Source: Nematostella vectensis
Taxonomy: Eukaryota > Cnidaria > Anthozoa > Actiniaria > Edwardsiidae
Reading direction: 5' to 3'
Length of the DNA stretch: 64,000 nt
Assembly: GCF_932526225.1 (NCBI RefSeq)
Contig: NC_064035.1
Span: 17,721,969 to 17,785,968 of the forward strand
The notes under the pieces were generated by a model. The model searched no databases and had not been told where the DNA came from. It worked only from the letters and a program-made list of their open reading frames with translations. This document shows positions 37,501 to 48,700 of the stretch, one piece after another. The translations under genes and the position numbers were made by a program. Positions within the stretch are counted from its first letter, which is position 1; each line of letters starts with the position of its first letter.

Positions 37501-38087
37501 GTGGGGAAGGATGAAAACGTAACCTTTCGAAAATGATGGCATGATAACTCAGATCGAGCCCACTTGGCGCACGAGATGCATGCGCTGTTCAACTTGTTAT
37601 CATTTTCATACCGTTTCTGTGTTTTCGTGGGGACAGGTCATCGGAACAAAAAGGTTGCATGGGAACAGGGTCTGATTCTAGTTGTATTGTTGTGAAAAGG
37701 ATATGTGGTAAAATGTCGAAAAGAGAAGTATTCTAGGGGGAATAAAAATTAAGGGTTGGGTATTTTGGGCTTAGTCTAAGTCCCCCCCACTCATGTTTAT
37801 AGCCAAATATCCTTGGGTAGTAGGACTTCCGTAGGACATTAACAGTGCAAGACCAGGATCAATCAATCAGGGCAAAAATATTGTTTTTCCAGGATTTGAT
37901 AGCTGTTCAGGCTATGGGATACAAGGGGTACTCTTACATCCAGAATTAATGCTTACATGATGTTGACAACGTTCACTCTGCCAAAAAGCTTGTCTGTAGT
38001 TGCAGTTACCAGTTTGAGGATATCAGGTGCATCTAGAGACTCTGTTCTTCTGGCCTGTATGACCTCTGGCGTGATGCTTTGTTCCAT
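13584..38087 (-). CDS. CFAP61: CFAP61 homologue, complete, 36 coding exons
   Basis: Exons (minus): 38087-37957, 37020-36870, 36543-36399, 36211-36085, 36009-35942, 30613-30549, 30421-30280, 28771-28723, 28631-28595, 28508-28435, 27769-27730, 27630-27562, 26607-26537, 26238-26149, 25941-25905, 25284-25207, 23819-23682, 23424-23356, 23285-23233, 22776-22701, 22409-22282, 21981-21883, 20830-20744, 20570-20314, 19900-19727, 19439-19324, 19070-19022, 18821-18692, 18493-18454, 17361-17232, 16772-16696, 15788-15675, 15311-15208, 14988-14898, 14822-14763, 13724-13584. The total is 3,507 nt, 1,168 aa, all phases consistent; human CFAP61 is of similar length. CFAP61 belongs to the calmodulin- and spoke-associated complex of cilia and flagella. 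Landmarks are RRTES near the N-terminus, [37 protein letters not shown], a Rossmann-like [10 protein letters not shown] (exon 21), [11 protein letters not shown] (exon 24), the pyridine-nucleotide oxidoreductase-like half, and a conserved C-terminal [11 protein letters not shown]. The ATG follows a splice acceptor, so exon 1 of the mRNA is non-coding and upstream. Confidence 0.97.
13790..14752. repeat. TGATGATTATGATGG / TAGCTGC simple-sequence array in CFAP61 intron 35
   Basis: Almost 1 kb of imperfect GAT/GGT-type repeats, broken by a recurrent ATAGCTGCTGATGATGATTA block, fills the last intron of CFAP61 between exon 35 (ends 14,763) and exon 36. Blocks near 14,230-14,300 and 14,400-14,470 are near-identical longer duplications. 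It is non-coding; the short ORFs across it are periodicity artefacts. Confidence 0.9.
15946..16000. repeat. Inverted repeat around TTAAACCAGTTTAA in CFAP61 intron 31
   Basis: TTAAACCAGTTTAAA near 15,946-15,960 is mirrored by TTAAACTGGTTTAAA near 15,986-16,000, with an AT-rich centre. It is a probable miniature inverted-repeat element or its terminus. The rest of this intron (16,001-16,690) has no exon, but contains repeated AAGGGATAGCA/AAAGATAGCA motifs. Confidence 0.6.
16315..16630. repeat. Dispersed CCCCTAARRGATAGCA motif cluster
   Basis: Variants of CCCCTAAAAGATAGCA occur at roughly 16,320, 16,362, 16,410 (truncated), 16,545, 16,590 and 16,618, spaced irregularly in CFAP61 intron 31. They look like remnants of a repetitive element. 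No coding content. Confidence 0.45.
17362..18240 (-). repeat. 82-bp tandem array of the exon-30 3' splice site in CFAP61 intron 29
   Basis: On the gene strand the real junction reads GTGTCTTTTCAG|CTGGCGCGCTC (exon 30 begins at 17,361). The same junction recurs ten times upstream at an 82-bp period, with CAG|CTG at about 17,441, 17,523, 17,605, 17,687, 17,767, 17,849, 17,931, 18,013, 18,095 and 18,177. Each unit carries about 26 nt like the start of exon 30 plus about 56 nt of intron that includes a pyrimidine tract and a possible branch site (GTTAATC). All ten keep TTTTCAG. In most copies the exon-like head runs into an in-frame stop (TAA after GCCAGT, or TAG after CGCTCT). The unit is therefore a duplicated acceptor, not unrelated satellite DNA. 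Confidence 0.93.
18251..18336 (-). pseudogene. Dead duplicate of CFAP61 exon 30
   Basis: About 85 bp on the minus strand align with exon 30 (17,361 downward) and translate as [20 protein letters not shown], against [20 protein letters not shown] in the live exon. The adjoining bases to about 18,370 also match the intron part of the 82-bp unit. The acceptor AG is lost (TCAG has become a GTTG context) and the reading frame ends in a stop soon after VSMEEKD. It is an older, more diverged duplication of the same junction that later gave the 82-bp array. Confidence 0.8.
20200..20291. repeat. Imperfect hairpin element in CFAP61 intron 24
   Basis: AGCCCCCCTCGCAGGCGTTTTT on the left is mirrored by AAAAAACGCC...GGGAGGCTACTGGGAC on the right around AGCTAG. 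The arms resemble the short hairpin at 56,857-56,892 (GCCTCCTCGCATGCGTTTT), so both probably belong to one miniature inverted-repeat family. Confidence 0.6.
20925..21910 (-). repeat. 37-bp tandem array of the exon-22 5' splice site in CFAP61 intron 22
   Basis: On the gene strand exon 22 ends ...CTGCCTTCAAG|GTAAGGAGC at 21,883. The surrounding 37 bp, covering the last ~20 nt of the exon and the start of the intron, repeat about 27 times from the exon end down to about 20,925. Around 21 copies keep AAG|GTRAG, a near-perfect 5' splice site. Copies around 20,950, 21,180 and 21,550-21,660 have lost the GT (CAAGTTAAG), and one unit near 21,630 is shortened. Reading through the genuine donor gives an immediate stop (AGG TAA). 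The next exon (20,830-20,744) starts only about 95 bp past the array. Confidence 0.95.
22860..23190. repeat. Four 40-bp repeats inside an inverted-repeat-like element, CFAP61 intron 19
   Basis: The unit with GCGTGGCTAACACTGTGACC then TGATTGGCTGAATCAAAT occurs almost four times at about 22,963-23,110. It is bracketed by CGGGCCATGCT on the left (about 22,882) and its complement AGCATGGCCCG on the right (about 23,170). Each unit holds ATTGGCT, an inverted CCAAT box. This looks like a miniature transposon with internal tandem repeats lying between exons 20 and 19. Confidence 0.65.
24590..25170. mobile_element. Candidate MITE, GCCCGTGCAAACAGCGC termini, CFAP61 intron 16
   Basis: GCCCGTGCAAACAGCGC at 24,596-24,612 is exactly inverted at 25,147-25,163. 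The ~570-bp interval carries no transposase. It sits in the intron between exon 17 (ends upstream at 23,819) and exon 16 (25,284-25,207). Target-site duplications are not clear. Confidence 0.6.
25465..25761. mobile_element. MITE family A, copy 1 (CACCTATTTAAAA termini), CFAP61 intron 15
   Basis: The ends CACCTATTTAAAA and TTTTAAATAGGTG are inverted. Subterminal matches include GGCAAATGG...ATTGACA on the left and TGACATTTGCCATT on the right, and a shared core GAGTTTATTTATCACCTTT. The same core and ends recur at 41,978-42,278, and subterminal parts at 47,935-48,105. Non-coding. Confidence 0.7.
27186..27540. repeat. TTCGCGAA palindromes and an ~80-bp direct repeat in CFAP61 intron 12
   Basis: Three TTCGCGAA octamers or near-variants lie at about 27,187-27,253. 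Downstream, a block beginning AGCCATTTATTTGACAAAG and running to ATGCCGATCGCT is present twice (about 27,317 and 27,448), a diverged direct duplication. No exon was recognised here. Confidence 0.6.
28876..29881. mobile_element. 1.0-kb non-autonomous DNA transposon with 52-bp inverted termini, CFAP61 intron 7
   Basis: The left end CATAAGATAAGAGAGGGACA (28,876 onward, 52 bp to 28,927) is the reverse complement of the right end (29,830-29,881) with only two mismatches. The interior has open frames of 125 and 97 codons, but neither shows a transposase motif that I recognise, and they overlap the terminus. It sits between exon 7 (ends 30,280) and exon 8 (starts 28,771). The near-identity of the ends suggests a fairly recent insertion. 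Confidence 0.85.
30785..35925. repeat. 33/31-bp minisatellite, about 160 copies, filling CFAP61 intron 5
   Basis: The unit begins GTGAGCCCCCACACCCTTCT and ends with GACCATCACATCA. Full units are 33 bp; a second class lacks the CT of TTCTGACC and is 31 bp. Point variants (GTAAG for GTGAG, CATGAG for CATCAG, CACAATTG) mark duplicated blocks: rare markers recur at offsets of about 523, 1,276 and 1,822 bp. The array starts about 20 bp past the exon 5 donor (35,942) and ends about 170 bp before exon 6 (30,613). The long open frames across it exist only because 33 is divisible by three; they are interrupted wherever 31-bp units occur and I do not count them as genes. Confidence 0.96.
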
Positions 38088-39727
38088 CCTGAGGTTACAG
38101 GCAACATAAAGAAATGAGTTGCAACAGCCCGTATCATAAATGGAAAGAAAACATACAAGCATGTTGATTAATTAAGTATGACTTAACTCGAGTAACTTAA
38201 GTTACGTGAGCTCATGTCATAGATTAGTCTACACTAGTGCAAACGTTTACATTTTTATGTATAAATATATAAATATATGTAACTTTTTTACTCTCTTGTC
38301 ATGAAGGTAAACAATTACCTAAATAATTAAACAGGTAAGCAAAACAGAACATGATGACGAGGAAGCAAATTTTTAATGTCGTTTTTACTTATGGTAATAA
38401 AACGCCGCGTTATTACAAGTTTTCGAACAACAGTTGATTCTAACACTCCTGATAACATCGGATACGTACCTGTAAGGTATTCAATTTGTAATTCTTAACG
38501 TATATACACCTATTTTTCTGTTTGCTGTCTGGTTTTCTGCTACTAACTTTTTCTTATTTTGCTTTCGCCGCCATTTTGGTTGCCGGGATACTTCTACCCA
38601 GAATACTTCGCGAGATGTAGTAGTTAACCACAGGGAGCTCGTACAAACAAAATATATTCCGAATGAAAATCAGTCTACAACCAAGAACCGCTTTATGGCT
38701 TCATCTGCTCTAAGAAAGCGTCATTATTTATCGGGGGGGTGGGGGGATGAAAGGCTGCTAATTTGAGTTTTTTTTCTGGTTCAAAAATTGAAGCACAAAA
38801 TTGGTGACCCTCCCCAAAAACCTCCCCCCAGAACAACAACAACAAAAAAATAAAATAAAAATATTGTGTGTGTTGGGGGGGGGGGGGGGGGGGGAGGGGG
38901 AGGCATTGACTTAGACATGCCCATAAAGGGGTGGCGGAGCTGGTCTTAAATACCAACAAGCCAGGAAGAAAAGTGGATTTCGAGCCCATTTTTCATAGTA
39001 TGTATAGGGGGGTCTGGGCTCTCGGGACATGCTCCCCCGTGAAAATTTGGCCGCTTTCAAATATACGAAATGCTAATTATTTTTAAAACATAAATAGAAA
39101 ACAGCATCATTAGCTTCTTTCCAATTGAAATCTACACTCAATGAATAATTTTCATGATATACATTTACAGCATAGCACAGGTAGCCCGTGTAATCCCCTT
39201 CTGCTCAACCATAATGCAATGGCAATAAAAAAAAAACATTGACTAAAATAAGACATATCCCTATCGACTAAACTTAGTTCTCGTGTTGTTTTTTTTAAAG
39301 TCGAAAATTTCCAATGATTTCAGAACCAAACGCTCAACCTTCTAAAGAGTCGAATGGCACCCTGTGAAGGTTGAGTGGTTTTTTAAGTAATTAATTTATA
39401 GTTGTGTGTTTCTCATTAAGCAGGACATGTCTTTTTTCTCTCGCCTCCTCAGTCTTACTCTTTGGCCTGAAGAAATGCCCTTTGGCTATATTTCCATTTT
39501 GTCGTACCCCTCCCTGCCTTTTCGAACGCCATTTGTCGATTACCCAAAGCCCTCTGCGAACAATATTGTCTACGCAAGATGGCTGCCACTTTGACAAAAA
39601 ATCCGTACTATAATCTTGGCTAAGCTGGAACAACTGCAGCTATGCGTGAATGCGGAACAGCTGCGGGTTTGAGTGAGATTCATTTGATCTTGTCAGGGGT
39701 ATAAAACCGCAAAACCTTCGTCCCAGC
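38088..39727. promoter_or_regulatory. Divergent promoter interval between CFAP61 (minus) and PLEKHA8 (plus)
   Basis: The two start codons are 1.64 kb apart, head to head. On the minus strand a possible non-coding first exon of CFAP61 ends at a GTACGT donor near 38,470, and the coding exon begins after CCTCAG at 38,088. The middle holds a long G-run (about 38,875-38,894), A/T runs, and a repetitive segment around 39,000-39,040. The region 39,640-39,727 directly before the PLEKHA8 ATG probably contains its 5' UTR. No TATA box stands out. Confidence 0.55.
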
Positions 39728-42700
39728 ATGGCTTTGATGGAGGGCACGTTATGGAAGTGGACGAACTATCTAAGTGGTAAAGATCATGGCTTTGATGTCA
39801 AAATGTTGTACTTAGACAAGAATTAGGAGTTAGGATTTAAAAAAAAATTCCGGACCAAATTGAGAATTAACCCTTGTATTTTACTGTGCAAATGAACCAT
39901 TTATTTAATAGTTATTCTAATAATATGTCTCTCAATGAAGAAAAGAATATCTTTTTAAAACTTGTCAATTTTCTATTCATATGAAGGTTGGCAGCCCCGA
40001 TATTTTGTTCTGGAAGTTGGAGTTCTTTCTTATTACAAATCCCAAGAAGAAGTTGGTCTTGGAAGTCGGGGTTCCATAAAGATGAGTTGCTGTGAGATTT
40101 CTGGTAAGACAAAGAAATAACAAAATACTTAAGTAGTACTTATATATTACTATCGAATCAAAATATGATCGAGGAAGTGAATTTGATATGCTTTTTTTCT
40201 TAATCAGATTTTTACCTTGTTTCTAAATCTTTAATCACATTATACAGTATCTTGACCACATTTTGTAGAAAGTGACTTTCAAATGCTTGTTTAAGTGGTC
40301 AGGATTCTCATTTAGTTTTCTTACGATGGTAAGGCAGGCTGGGGGTGTATGTCAAAAGTTAAGCTGACCAAATGGTGCTTAAAGTTTTGATTTGGCCATT
40401 TCGATATTTATGGAGAAGCGTGTAATCCTAAAATTTCAGTGGTGTCCACATACAATTTGTTGTTTTGGCTAGGAAGTCTTATTAATAGAACTTTGTAGAT
40501 AATATCAGGGGGACTATTATCTATCTGTATATTACTTTGCTGTAACATTTTTTAAAGAATGTGTTGTGAAAAATGCTTGCGAAAAAGAAATGCAATAATC
40601 TCAAAACCAAAACCAAAATGCTTGGTTCTTTAACCAAAAAAGGGTCTTTTCCAAGAACTATCTGCTGGTGGCCTTTCACTTCCATGAATGGAATGTTTAT
40701 ATGTGCATCAGGCGTTCAAAAGCCCTTGTCATTTTGTCCGTTCTTCAAGAAATTTAGCCCCAAACCTCTGGAGTCCACGGCCTATAGCCCTTGAATCTCC
40801 AAGGAATTACAAAACTATTTCCTCTAAGTTTAGAATTTTAGTTCCCTTCTTCAAAACAAGCACTCCCTTTTGAATGAGCTCCCACTCACTCTAGGACCCA
40901 GCCCTTAGCACTAAACAACCCCTCACATTAGCCATCACTTTTGCATTTGTCTCTAGTTCACCCTACTGATACAGTCAGAATAGACTTGAGGATCCCGCCA
41001 GAACAATACATATACCTACGTGCAGCTACTCCTGCAGAGAGACAACAATGGGTGGTTGCCATGGGAACCGCTAAAGCCTGCATAACACAATGCCCATCTC
41101 CAAATGACAAAAAGCCACTACAAACTTGTGAGTAAAGAAGATAATTTTTTTCAAAAGTTGTATGGATGTCTTGTTTTCTCTGTGAAAGGCTATAGTTTTG
41201 ATAGCATTTTTTATACAGCAGCAAAAACATCACAGCTGAAAGAGAAGATGGAAGAACTGAGCATGTATAGAAGTCTACTGTTACAGCAAATAAGCACAAT
41301 CAAGCTTATGTGCACAGAGAAAGACGACAACCAGGTATGATTATAGTTTACTCTCAGTGATGAAACACTCAATTTGCAATAGAGAACAGTACTTAGAAGA
41401 TAAGTGTGATCTTTGAATGGAGAAAAGTTTAATCAAAATCAGTTATTAGAATGATAAACATTGAAGTGTTAAATGTGTATCAGGGGTTTCATTAGGCCTT
41501 GGCAGCCGGCGGAAGCACCAGCTATTTTTCGTTTCCCCTTCTTTTTTCGTAGTGTAGCAAAAATGAATTGTAACTCTACTTATTCTGTTTTTTACTGATG
41601 TTTCTGACATACCTCGAGCAAGTTATCCCAAAACAAGCTAGAAAAAAAAAGAAGCTCGGGCTCGGTTTTTAAATGGCGGAAAAGCTTGGGCTTGGATTAC
41701 GAAATTTTTTATAGTCTCCGGCTCGGATTCTGAAACACAGGTCTCAGCACCTCAGCAAGTCTCAGATTTACCCATCGCTACCCCTATCAATCTCCACTAA
41801 CTACTTTGTAAGTTAACCCTGTGTATCATGTTTCATGACATGCATTCTTTTGTGATTAATTGGTGCATGGGATGGTATGCAGCAGGCATCATGCTTTGAA
41901 GACAATTTTTTTGCATACTGTACACGCTCTAAGGATTTGACATTTTTATTGATGTTGTTATTACAAAATACTAACATACACCTATTTCAAAGAAAACGTT
42001 GTCAGTGCAAACAGCAAATGGTGATTGACAAATGGCAGTTTTACGACCGAAAGCACCCATGCATCCCAAAATATTTGCTCCAAATTTAGAAAAAAAGATG
42101 AATAAAATATACGACTATCCATTTAATATAATTAATATATGGTTCTGACATTTCTTGAGTTTATTTATCACCTTTATTTTTACAAATTTTTACTACCCAT
42201 AACATCTTTCAGTCGTAGAACTGCTTTTGGGCAAATGCCATTTGTCTTTTGCACTGACAACCTTTATTGAAATAGATATATACAGTACACAAGTAATTTG
42301 TCAAATTACATAGAAAACAACATCTAATTTTACTAATAATGCAGTTTGCCAAAAAAAACTGACTGTTTGCTATCCTAGGAATTCAATGAGGCAGCCACCA
42401 TGCTTTCGGCCACATGTGATGAGTTCTTGAAGAATCTGTGTGACTGTATGGAAATCGCTGATAATAGTTTTTGTAAGTACACATATGAAGTATTATTGAT
42501 AGCACATAGGTAGGCATGCCTGTGAAGAACGCTGATCTACCATTCTTTTGTGATTGTTCATTTGCTTGGCTGTTCAGTGGCCTGCTAGTAGAGGTTTTAT
42601 CCTCTCACACATGTCAGTAAAGAATTTGCAAGCCCCTACTGTTTTTTGTTGTTATATGGATTGTATGTATACTAAATAACCTTGGACTGGTATTTAGAGT

Positions 42701-45700
42701 TCATTTGAACGACTCAAATGTTTACTTCTCCACACAGTGGGCTCCCCCCCTGGTTCCCCTACTCCGCAGAGCTCTGAGGTAAGTAATCAGCTATTATTGT
42801 ATGTACATTGATTATGCACACCTGTTGTTATTATTATTGTGATAATTTGTACAAAAATTTATGGCAATCATGATAGCGGAAACTGTGGTGATGGTGGTGG
42901 TGAAACTTGTGAAGATGATGATGGTATGGTTAGATGGTAAAGGCAATAAACAGGGTTATGATGATGATGGTGATGGTGGTGGTTAGATTGTTAAGGAAAT
43001 AAACAGTGTGATGATGATGATGGTGATGGTGGTGGTTAGATGGTGAAGGCAATAAACAGGGTTATGATGATGATGGTGATGGTGGTGGTTAGATTGTTAA
43101 GGAAATAAACAGTGTGATGATGATGATGGTGATGGTGGTGGTTAGATGGTGAAGGCAATAAACAGGGTGATGATGATGATGGTGATGGTGGTGGTTAGAT
43201 TGTTAAGGAAATAAACAGTGTGATGATGATGATGGTGATGGTGGTGGTTAGATGGTGAAGGCAATAAACAGGGTGATGATGATGATGGTGATGGTGGTGG
43301 TTATATGGTGAAGGCAATAAACAGGGTGATGATGATGATGTTGATGGTGGTGGTTAGATGGTGAAGGCAATAAACAGGGTGATGATGGTGTTTGTGGCTT
43401 TGTTATGCAACGATGATGAAAATGATGTGGATATTGATGGTATTAATGACTTTGTTATTTAAAGATGATGGGTTTCTCATTCAGTTGTGGTGTTTTTTAC
43501 AGCATGCAGCACTCCGGAAGCACCTTCTTCGGGACTCGCACAGGTCAGAGGCCTACTTTCCTAGATATGCTACCCCCTTCCCTAGATACCAATGCCTATG
43601 ATGTTGTCTTTGCAGAACCCCACCTTTGTCACCCACTTCCAGTGTTGCAAGCTCTTCTGTTGGATCAAGTGCAAGCGGTAGGCATGCCCACTACTTAGTC
43701 AATTCTCGCCTTCCAATCAACCCTCTTTCACAAACACCTCTTTATTGTGGAAAGAAAATAAGTTCCTTGCTTAGCTGAAATACAAAGATTTAACTAAAAG
43801 TGACACTTAATCACTATCTTGTGAGTGCTGGTATAAGAGAATTGACTTTATTGCAGTGCTACATGTTGCATTAAAATATTACACATAGCAGCATTTAAAC
43901 TGGACTTTTTTGTGCTTGTTTAGAAAATAGATAAGTACTGTTTCAGAATTTGAATATGCGAATTACCTTTAACTCATTTTGATTTGACAGCTTCTTCCTC
44001 TGGCGAGAAAGCTTCACCTTCACGCCCATCACCGCCAAGACACAGCATGCAAGCACCAGCACCGAGAAACACTGAAAGTAGAACACCAAGAACAACAAAC
44101 GTTGCAACAGGAAAACCTAGAATACCAACACCTAGTAGCTCTGCTAGCAGAGACGGTGCTAGTGAGCCTGCCAAGACCTCAGATTTAATTTCCACACCAC
44201 GACATGCAGAACCTGAGCAGCCCAAGGAGCCTGACCACATCACATTCTTTTCATCAACACAGCACAAGTAGGCGACAACTGTGGTTACAACAAACAAAAC
44301 AAGATAAAACTATCTATGAGACAAAACTTTCTTTTAGAACAACTTGTTATTTAGAAGGTTAACCTTATTCAGTGAGATTAATGATTGAATAAACTTCACC
44401 ATTCAGGGGCTGCAGCAGCATAGCCAGGATTTTTAACAGGAGGGGGCCCAAAAGGGACTTTCAAGGCATTTTCTCCTGTATTTTAGATAATGTCTCATAC
44501 ATTTACTGTATTTTTGGCTACTAAAGGGGGGGGGGGGGCGTTCCGGGCCCCCTAGGCCACCCCCCTGGCTACGCCCCTGGGCTGCAGAGAGACAGGGTTG
44601 GGGGAAGCTGCACCCCCTGCAGATGCTACCAGGCACATTTTGCTTGTCTTTGACAGTTCAGATTTTCCAAAAAAAATTCCTAATTTATTTGACATTTTAT
44701 TATGATAGCAGAAACGTTTTAGGCAAATCCCGTAAAACCCTCCATAAATGCAAAGAATATTTATTAGAAACAAACTCAATTAGAAGCTTTGATATCTAAT
44801 TGGTAATCTATTACTGTGTTGCATCTTCGCATGCAATTTAAGTTTCTTCCCGTTATCATTATTGTGATGGTGAATGTACCCTTTTATGCTGACAGATTTG
44901 AAGATGTGATAGTTACACCAGATGGCGGTATCCCCACAAAGTCATTCCTGGCTGCATGCACATGCATTCTTCCTTTCTTTGGTATGTACTGTACATGTGG
45001 TCATGTACCCTCACATGTAATATAAAACCTATACAACTACTCTATGGTACTTGGTTTAGCCGAGATGGCTGGTCGAAATTTAGTTTCTTTCTTGGAAACT
45101 AGACTTTCAAGAATTTGGTACTACATGATTGAGTTTGGGCAATGCTCCAAAGCCATCTTTGATAAATGCTAATGCAATGGCGTTGCACTGCTTCCATTTT
45201 CCGAGGACAACATGCAGGGCATTGCCTATGTTTCATTCCAGGCCCGTACCCAGGGGGGGGAGGGGGTGCAGGGGGTGCCAACGCACCCCCCTTCCCCCAC
45301 AACGGCTGAAAGTCCACTTTTGGTTGTCAATAGACGTGCTATTTGTAGACAAAACTATAAAGCATAAGCTAGATCAACAATCCATAAGTCAGACTTTTTT
45401 GTAGCCAAATCCGACAATAAACGTCCCGTGGAGATACTGCAAAGATATAACAAAACCCTTTTTGTTTTTTCGGAGTTGGTAAGATTTTTATCAGAGAACT
45501 CCCTCTCCAACCCCCCCCCCCCCCCCCCCCCCCGAAAAAATTAGGTCCACTTTTTCGGATTTCGCACCCCCCCCCCCCCCCCCCCAAGAAAAATCCTGGG
45601 TACGTGCCTGCATTCTTAAAAACTTGTTGATATCGCTGACACTTCTTAGTATACTTTCAGGCTATGGAGATTTCTTACTCAAAATCCTCGTGGGAACTAT

Positions 45701-48700
45701 GTCTCTCATGAACTCTAATTGACAATGTAGCAATCACTTCGCACCATCAACCCCCGGAGCGTTGTAAAATTATTAAAAAAAGCGTAACAAATTAACAAGC
45801 TAATTATTGATATTCAGTGTCTTGCCCATAGTCAAAGTAAACAAGGATGAAACAGTCGCCTAAAACGCCTTGTTACTCCAGCGTTCGTCTTCTATTTTCG
45901 CGAGATGTCTGAATTACCTAATAGCAGGGTGAAACTGCTTGTTTTGAATTGTTTAGTATGCGCTTGCTTGGACATTTCAGCATGATTTCCACGTGAAATT
46001 CTAGTCTGAAATTAGCATTAAAAAACTAAAATATCAGATTTTTGAATGGAACCCAGTATTATCCAATAATCCTGTCTTGCAGACGTGATGGGTTCTACAG
46101 CATTTGCTCCTGTCAAGATGGATATCGGGGGCAATATACGGGTAAGCTCACTACTGTTATTTGCTAATCGAGACGATCAATCCTTTTATTGTTTTTAGCC
46201 AAACCCAAGTGATGATAAAGATCAATGCAACATATAATGATTACGGTCAATACTATATAAATTAATAAAGGCCAATCACGTCGCCGTTTTACGCTCCCGC
46301 TCAACGCCTAGTGACTCATAGAATCCATTTCCATCGGCTAATATAAGGGAGTAACCAGGCCCGAACCCAGGATTTTTCTTGGGGGGTGCGAAATCCGAAG
46401 AAGTGGACCCAGAGGGATGAATTCTCTGATAAATATCTAACCACTTCCGAAAGAACAAAAAAAGATTTATTTGCCTTTGCGTATCTCTACGGGGCGTTTA
46501 TTGTCGGATTTGAATACATACCAGAATGATCTATCTTCTGATTTTGTCTACAAATAACACGTCTATCGAGAACCAAAAGCGGACTTTCGGCCGTTGTGGG
46601 GGAGGGGGGGGATGCGTTCGCACCCGGGCCTGGTAACCAAGATATTTTCAATCAATTATCGCCAATAACATATCAGACTTCATTCGTTGACTTATTTTGC
46701 GAATAAACTGCTGTATTTTCAATGATAAACAATAACAAAGGCGTGGGTGATTGACATTTAAGGTTTAGTTCGTATGAAACGCAGGCTAGATCAATACATA
46801 GCTTGTATTTTTTTTCTTAGAACATGACAAGTGATGATGATGATAGTCAATAGAGGGGTGAAGGTTTTTACCGTGATTCGTGATGGGCACCCCCTCTTTA
46901 ACAACCTGAATGAATGCACGGCTGCCTTTTCCCCTAAAAAATCTCAAGTGATGATAATGATGTATTATTTATAGAAAATATCAAGTAAATTCGACACCGA
47001 TCCAAAAGCATTCTACACTCTTCAAAATATCGTTTACCAAGAACTAAAGAGCAACACTTGTACTGCCAAGAACTCTGCGACGGATGCGCTGCTCTGGTTA
47101 AAAAGGTATGTCCTTACATCTCTATGTCAATAAGACCCGAAATAGCCACACGCAAAATGTTGTGCGAGTTCTGTTAGGATTTGAGAAATCCCAATACCTG
47201 CACTAAAAACGGCACTCCCATTATTGATGTTACAAAATAATGCTTATTATATAACAAATTCCATATAGGCTGAAAAGAAGTTTGGAAACCTCTGTAAGCA
47301 TTCACAATTCTCTGCTCTTGATACATGCAGCACTTTTCATAGGGCTGGTCTTGTGCACGCTTTCTGATTTTGAAAAATATCTTCTTTGATATCTTTGGGT
47401 GTCTTAAATATGAGTCACTTCTGTCACTTCATGTTTCAAGTTCGTGTTTGTCTTGCAAGGGCTCTAGAATTCATGCAGATCTTCTTGGCCGAGGTGGTTA
47501 AGGGCAGACAAGACCTAGCTGTGGCCGCGGGTGAGTCAGGCTATAAGAACTGCTGTGATAACCCACTGGTTCAGGACATCGCTTGCCCTGTCGGGAACCG
47601 GGTTGGTAATTTTCTGGCTTAGGTCAGATGGTTAATTTTCAAAAGGGCAGAGCCCTCTAGAATTATGGTGAATATAGGGGTTACAACTTGAAAACCTTAC
47701 CCAGCATGCCTTGAGTTGGCTTGTATCAAAATGAAACTCTATTTTGTAGTACTTTATGAACGATTTGTGTGGTCCAGAGCCACCTCAACGCGGGGAAGTC
47801 CCCTCAAGTGTGGAGCCTTTCAGCCCCCCCCCCCGCCCCCCCTTCCATGAATAAAATGTCGGTTGAATGAAAATGAAACATATTTTCCTGAAGCGGAGGA
47901 ACTATCTCGAAAGGTGCCGCAAATATCACTTAATTAAAAAACATTGTCAGTACAAACGGCGAATGGCATTTTCGATACCGAAAGCAGAACTCCCGCGATG
48001 CCTAATGGATTATTGTATGATTGATCCATAATGCCCTTCGGTCGTATTCACCAATCGACATTTGCTGTTTGCAATGACAAGCTTTTTGGAAGAGGTTTAT
48101 ATGGCGGGTGATAAATTAATGTATTTTAGCTCCCATGGATTTCTTCCCGCTTAGGCCCGCCAAGATAGAGATATTGTTTTATGATTGCACCCTTGGAGCT
48201 GGGTGAAAAACACACCCTTCACTGTCTTGGTTTCTAGTTTTCACTGCGTGATTCCCTTACCTTACAGGAATTGCATACGAAAAGACGCTGCGAAAATACC
48301 ACGGCTGGGTCGTACGAGGCGTGTTCGCTGTAAGTAACAAAACTTCCTCATCTCTCCTCTACCCGACAGTGACACTTCGTCTCCGTGAATCGCTGTGAAA
48401 TTCTATCCTTTTCTTAAATAAAAACTGTACTATTTAATTCCTGAAATATAACAAACAAGACAACAAACCTCGAAGAAGTCGCATCCATGGTCTTTGAAAA
48501 ATCTCAGTCAGCCGACATTTGTTGGCCAAGTGTCCCATCTCTGATTTTTTTTTTTTATTCAATTCTTTTAATTAATATTTTTCAGCTGGCGGTTAAGGCC
48601 GTGCCTTACAGAGAGGACTTCCTCACTACGCTCGGCACGACAGAGACAGGCCTGGCGCCTAGTCACGTGGTGCTGAGTGACATGAAGAGTTGTGTGACGG

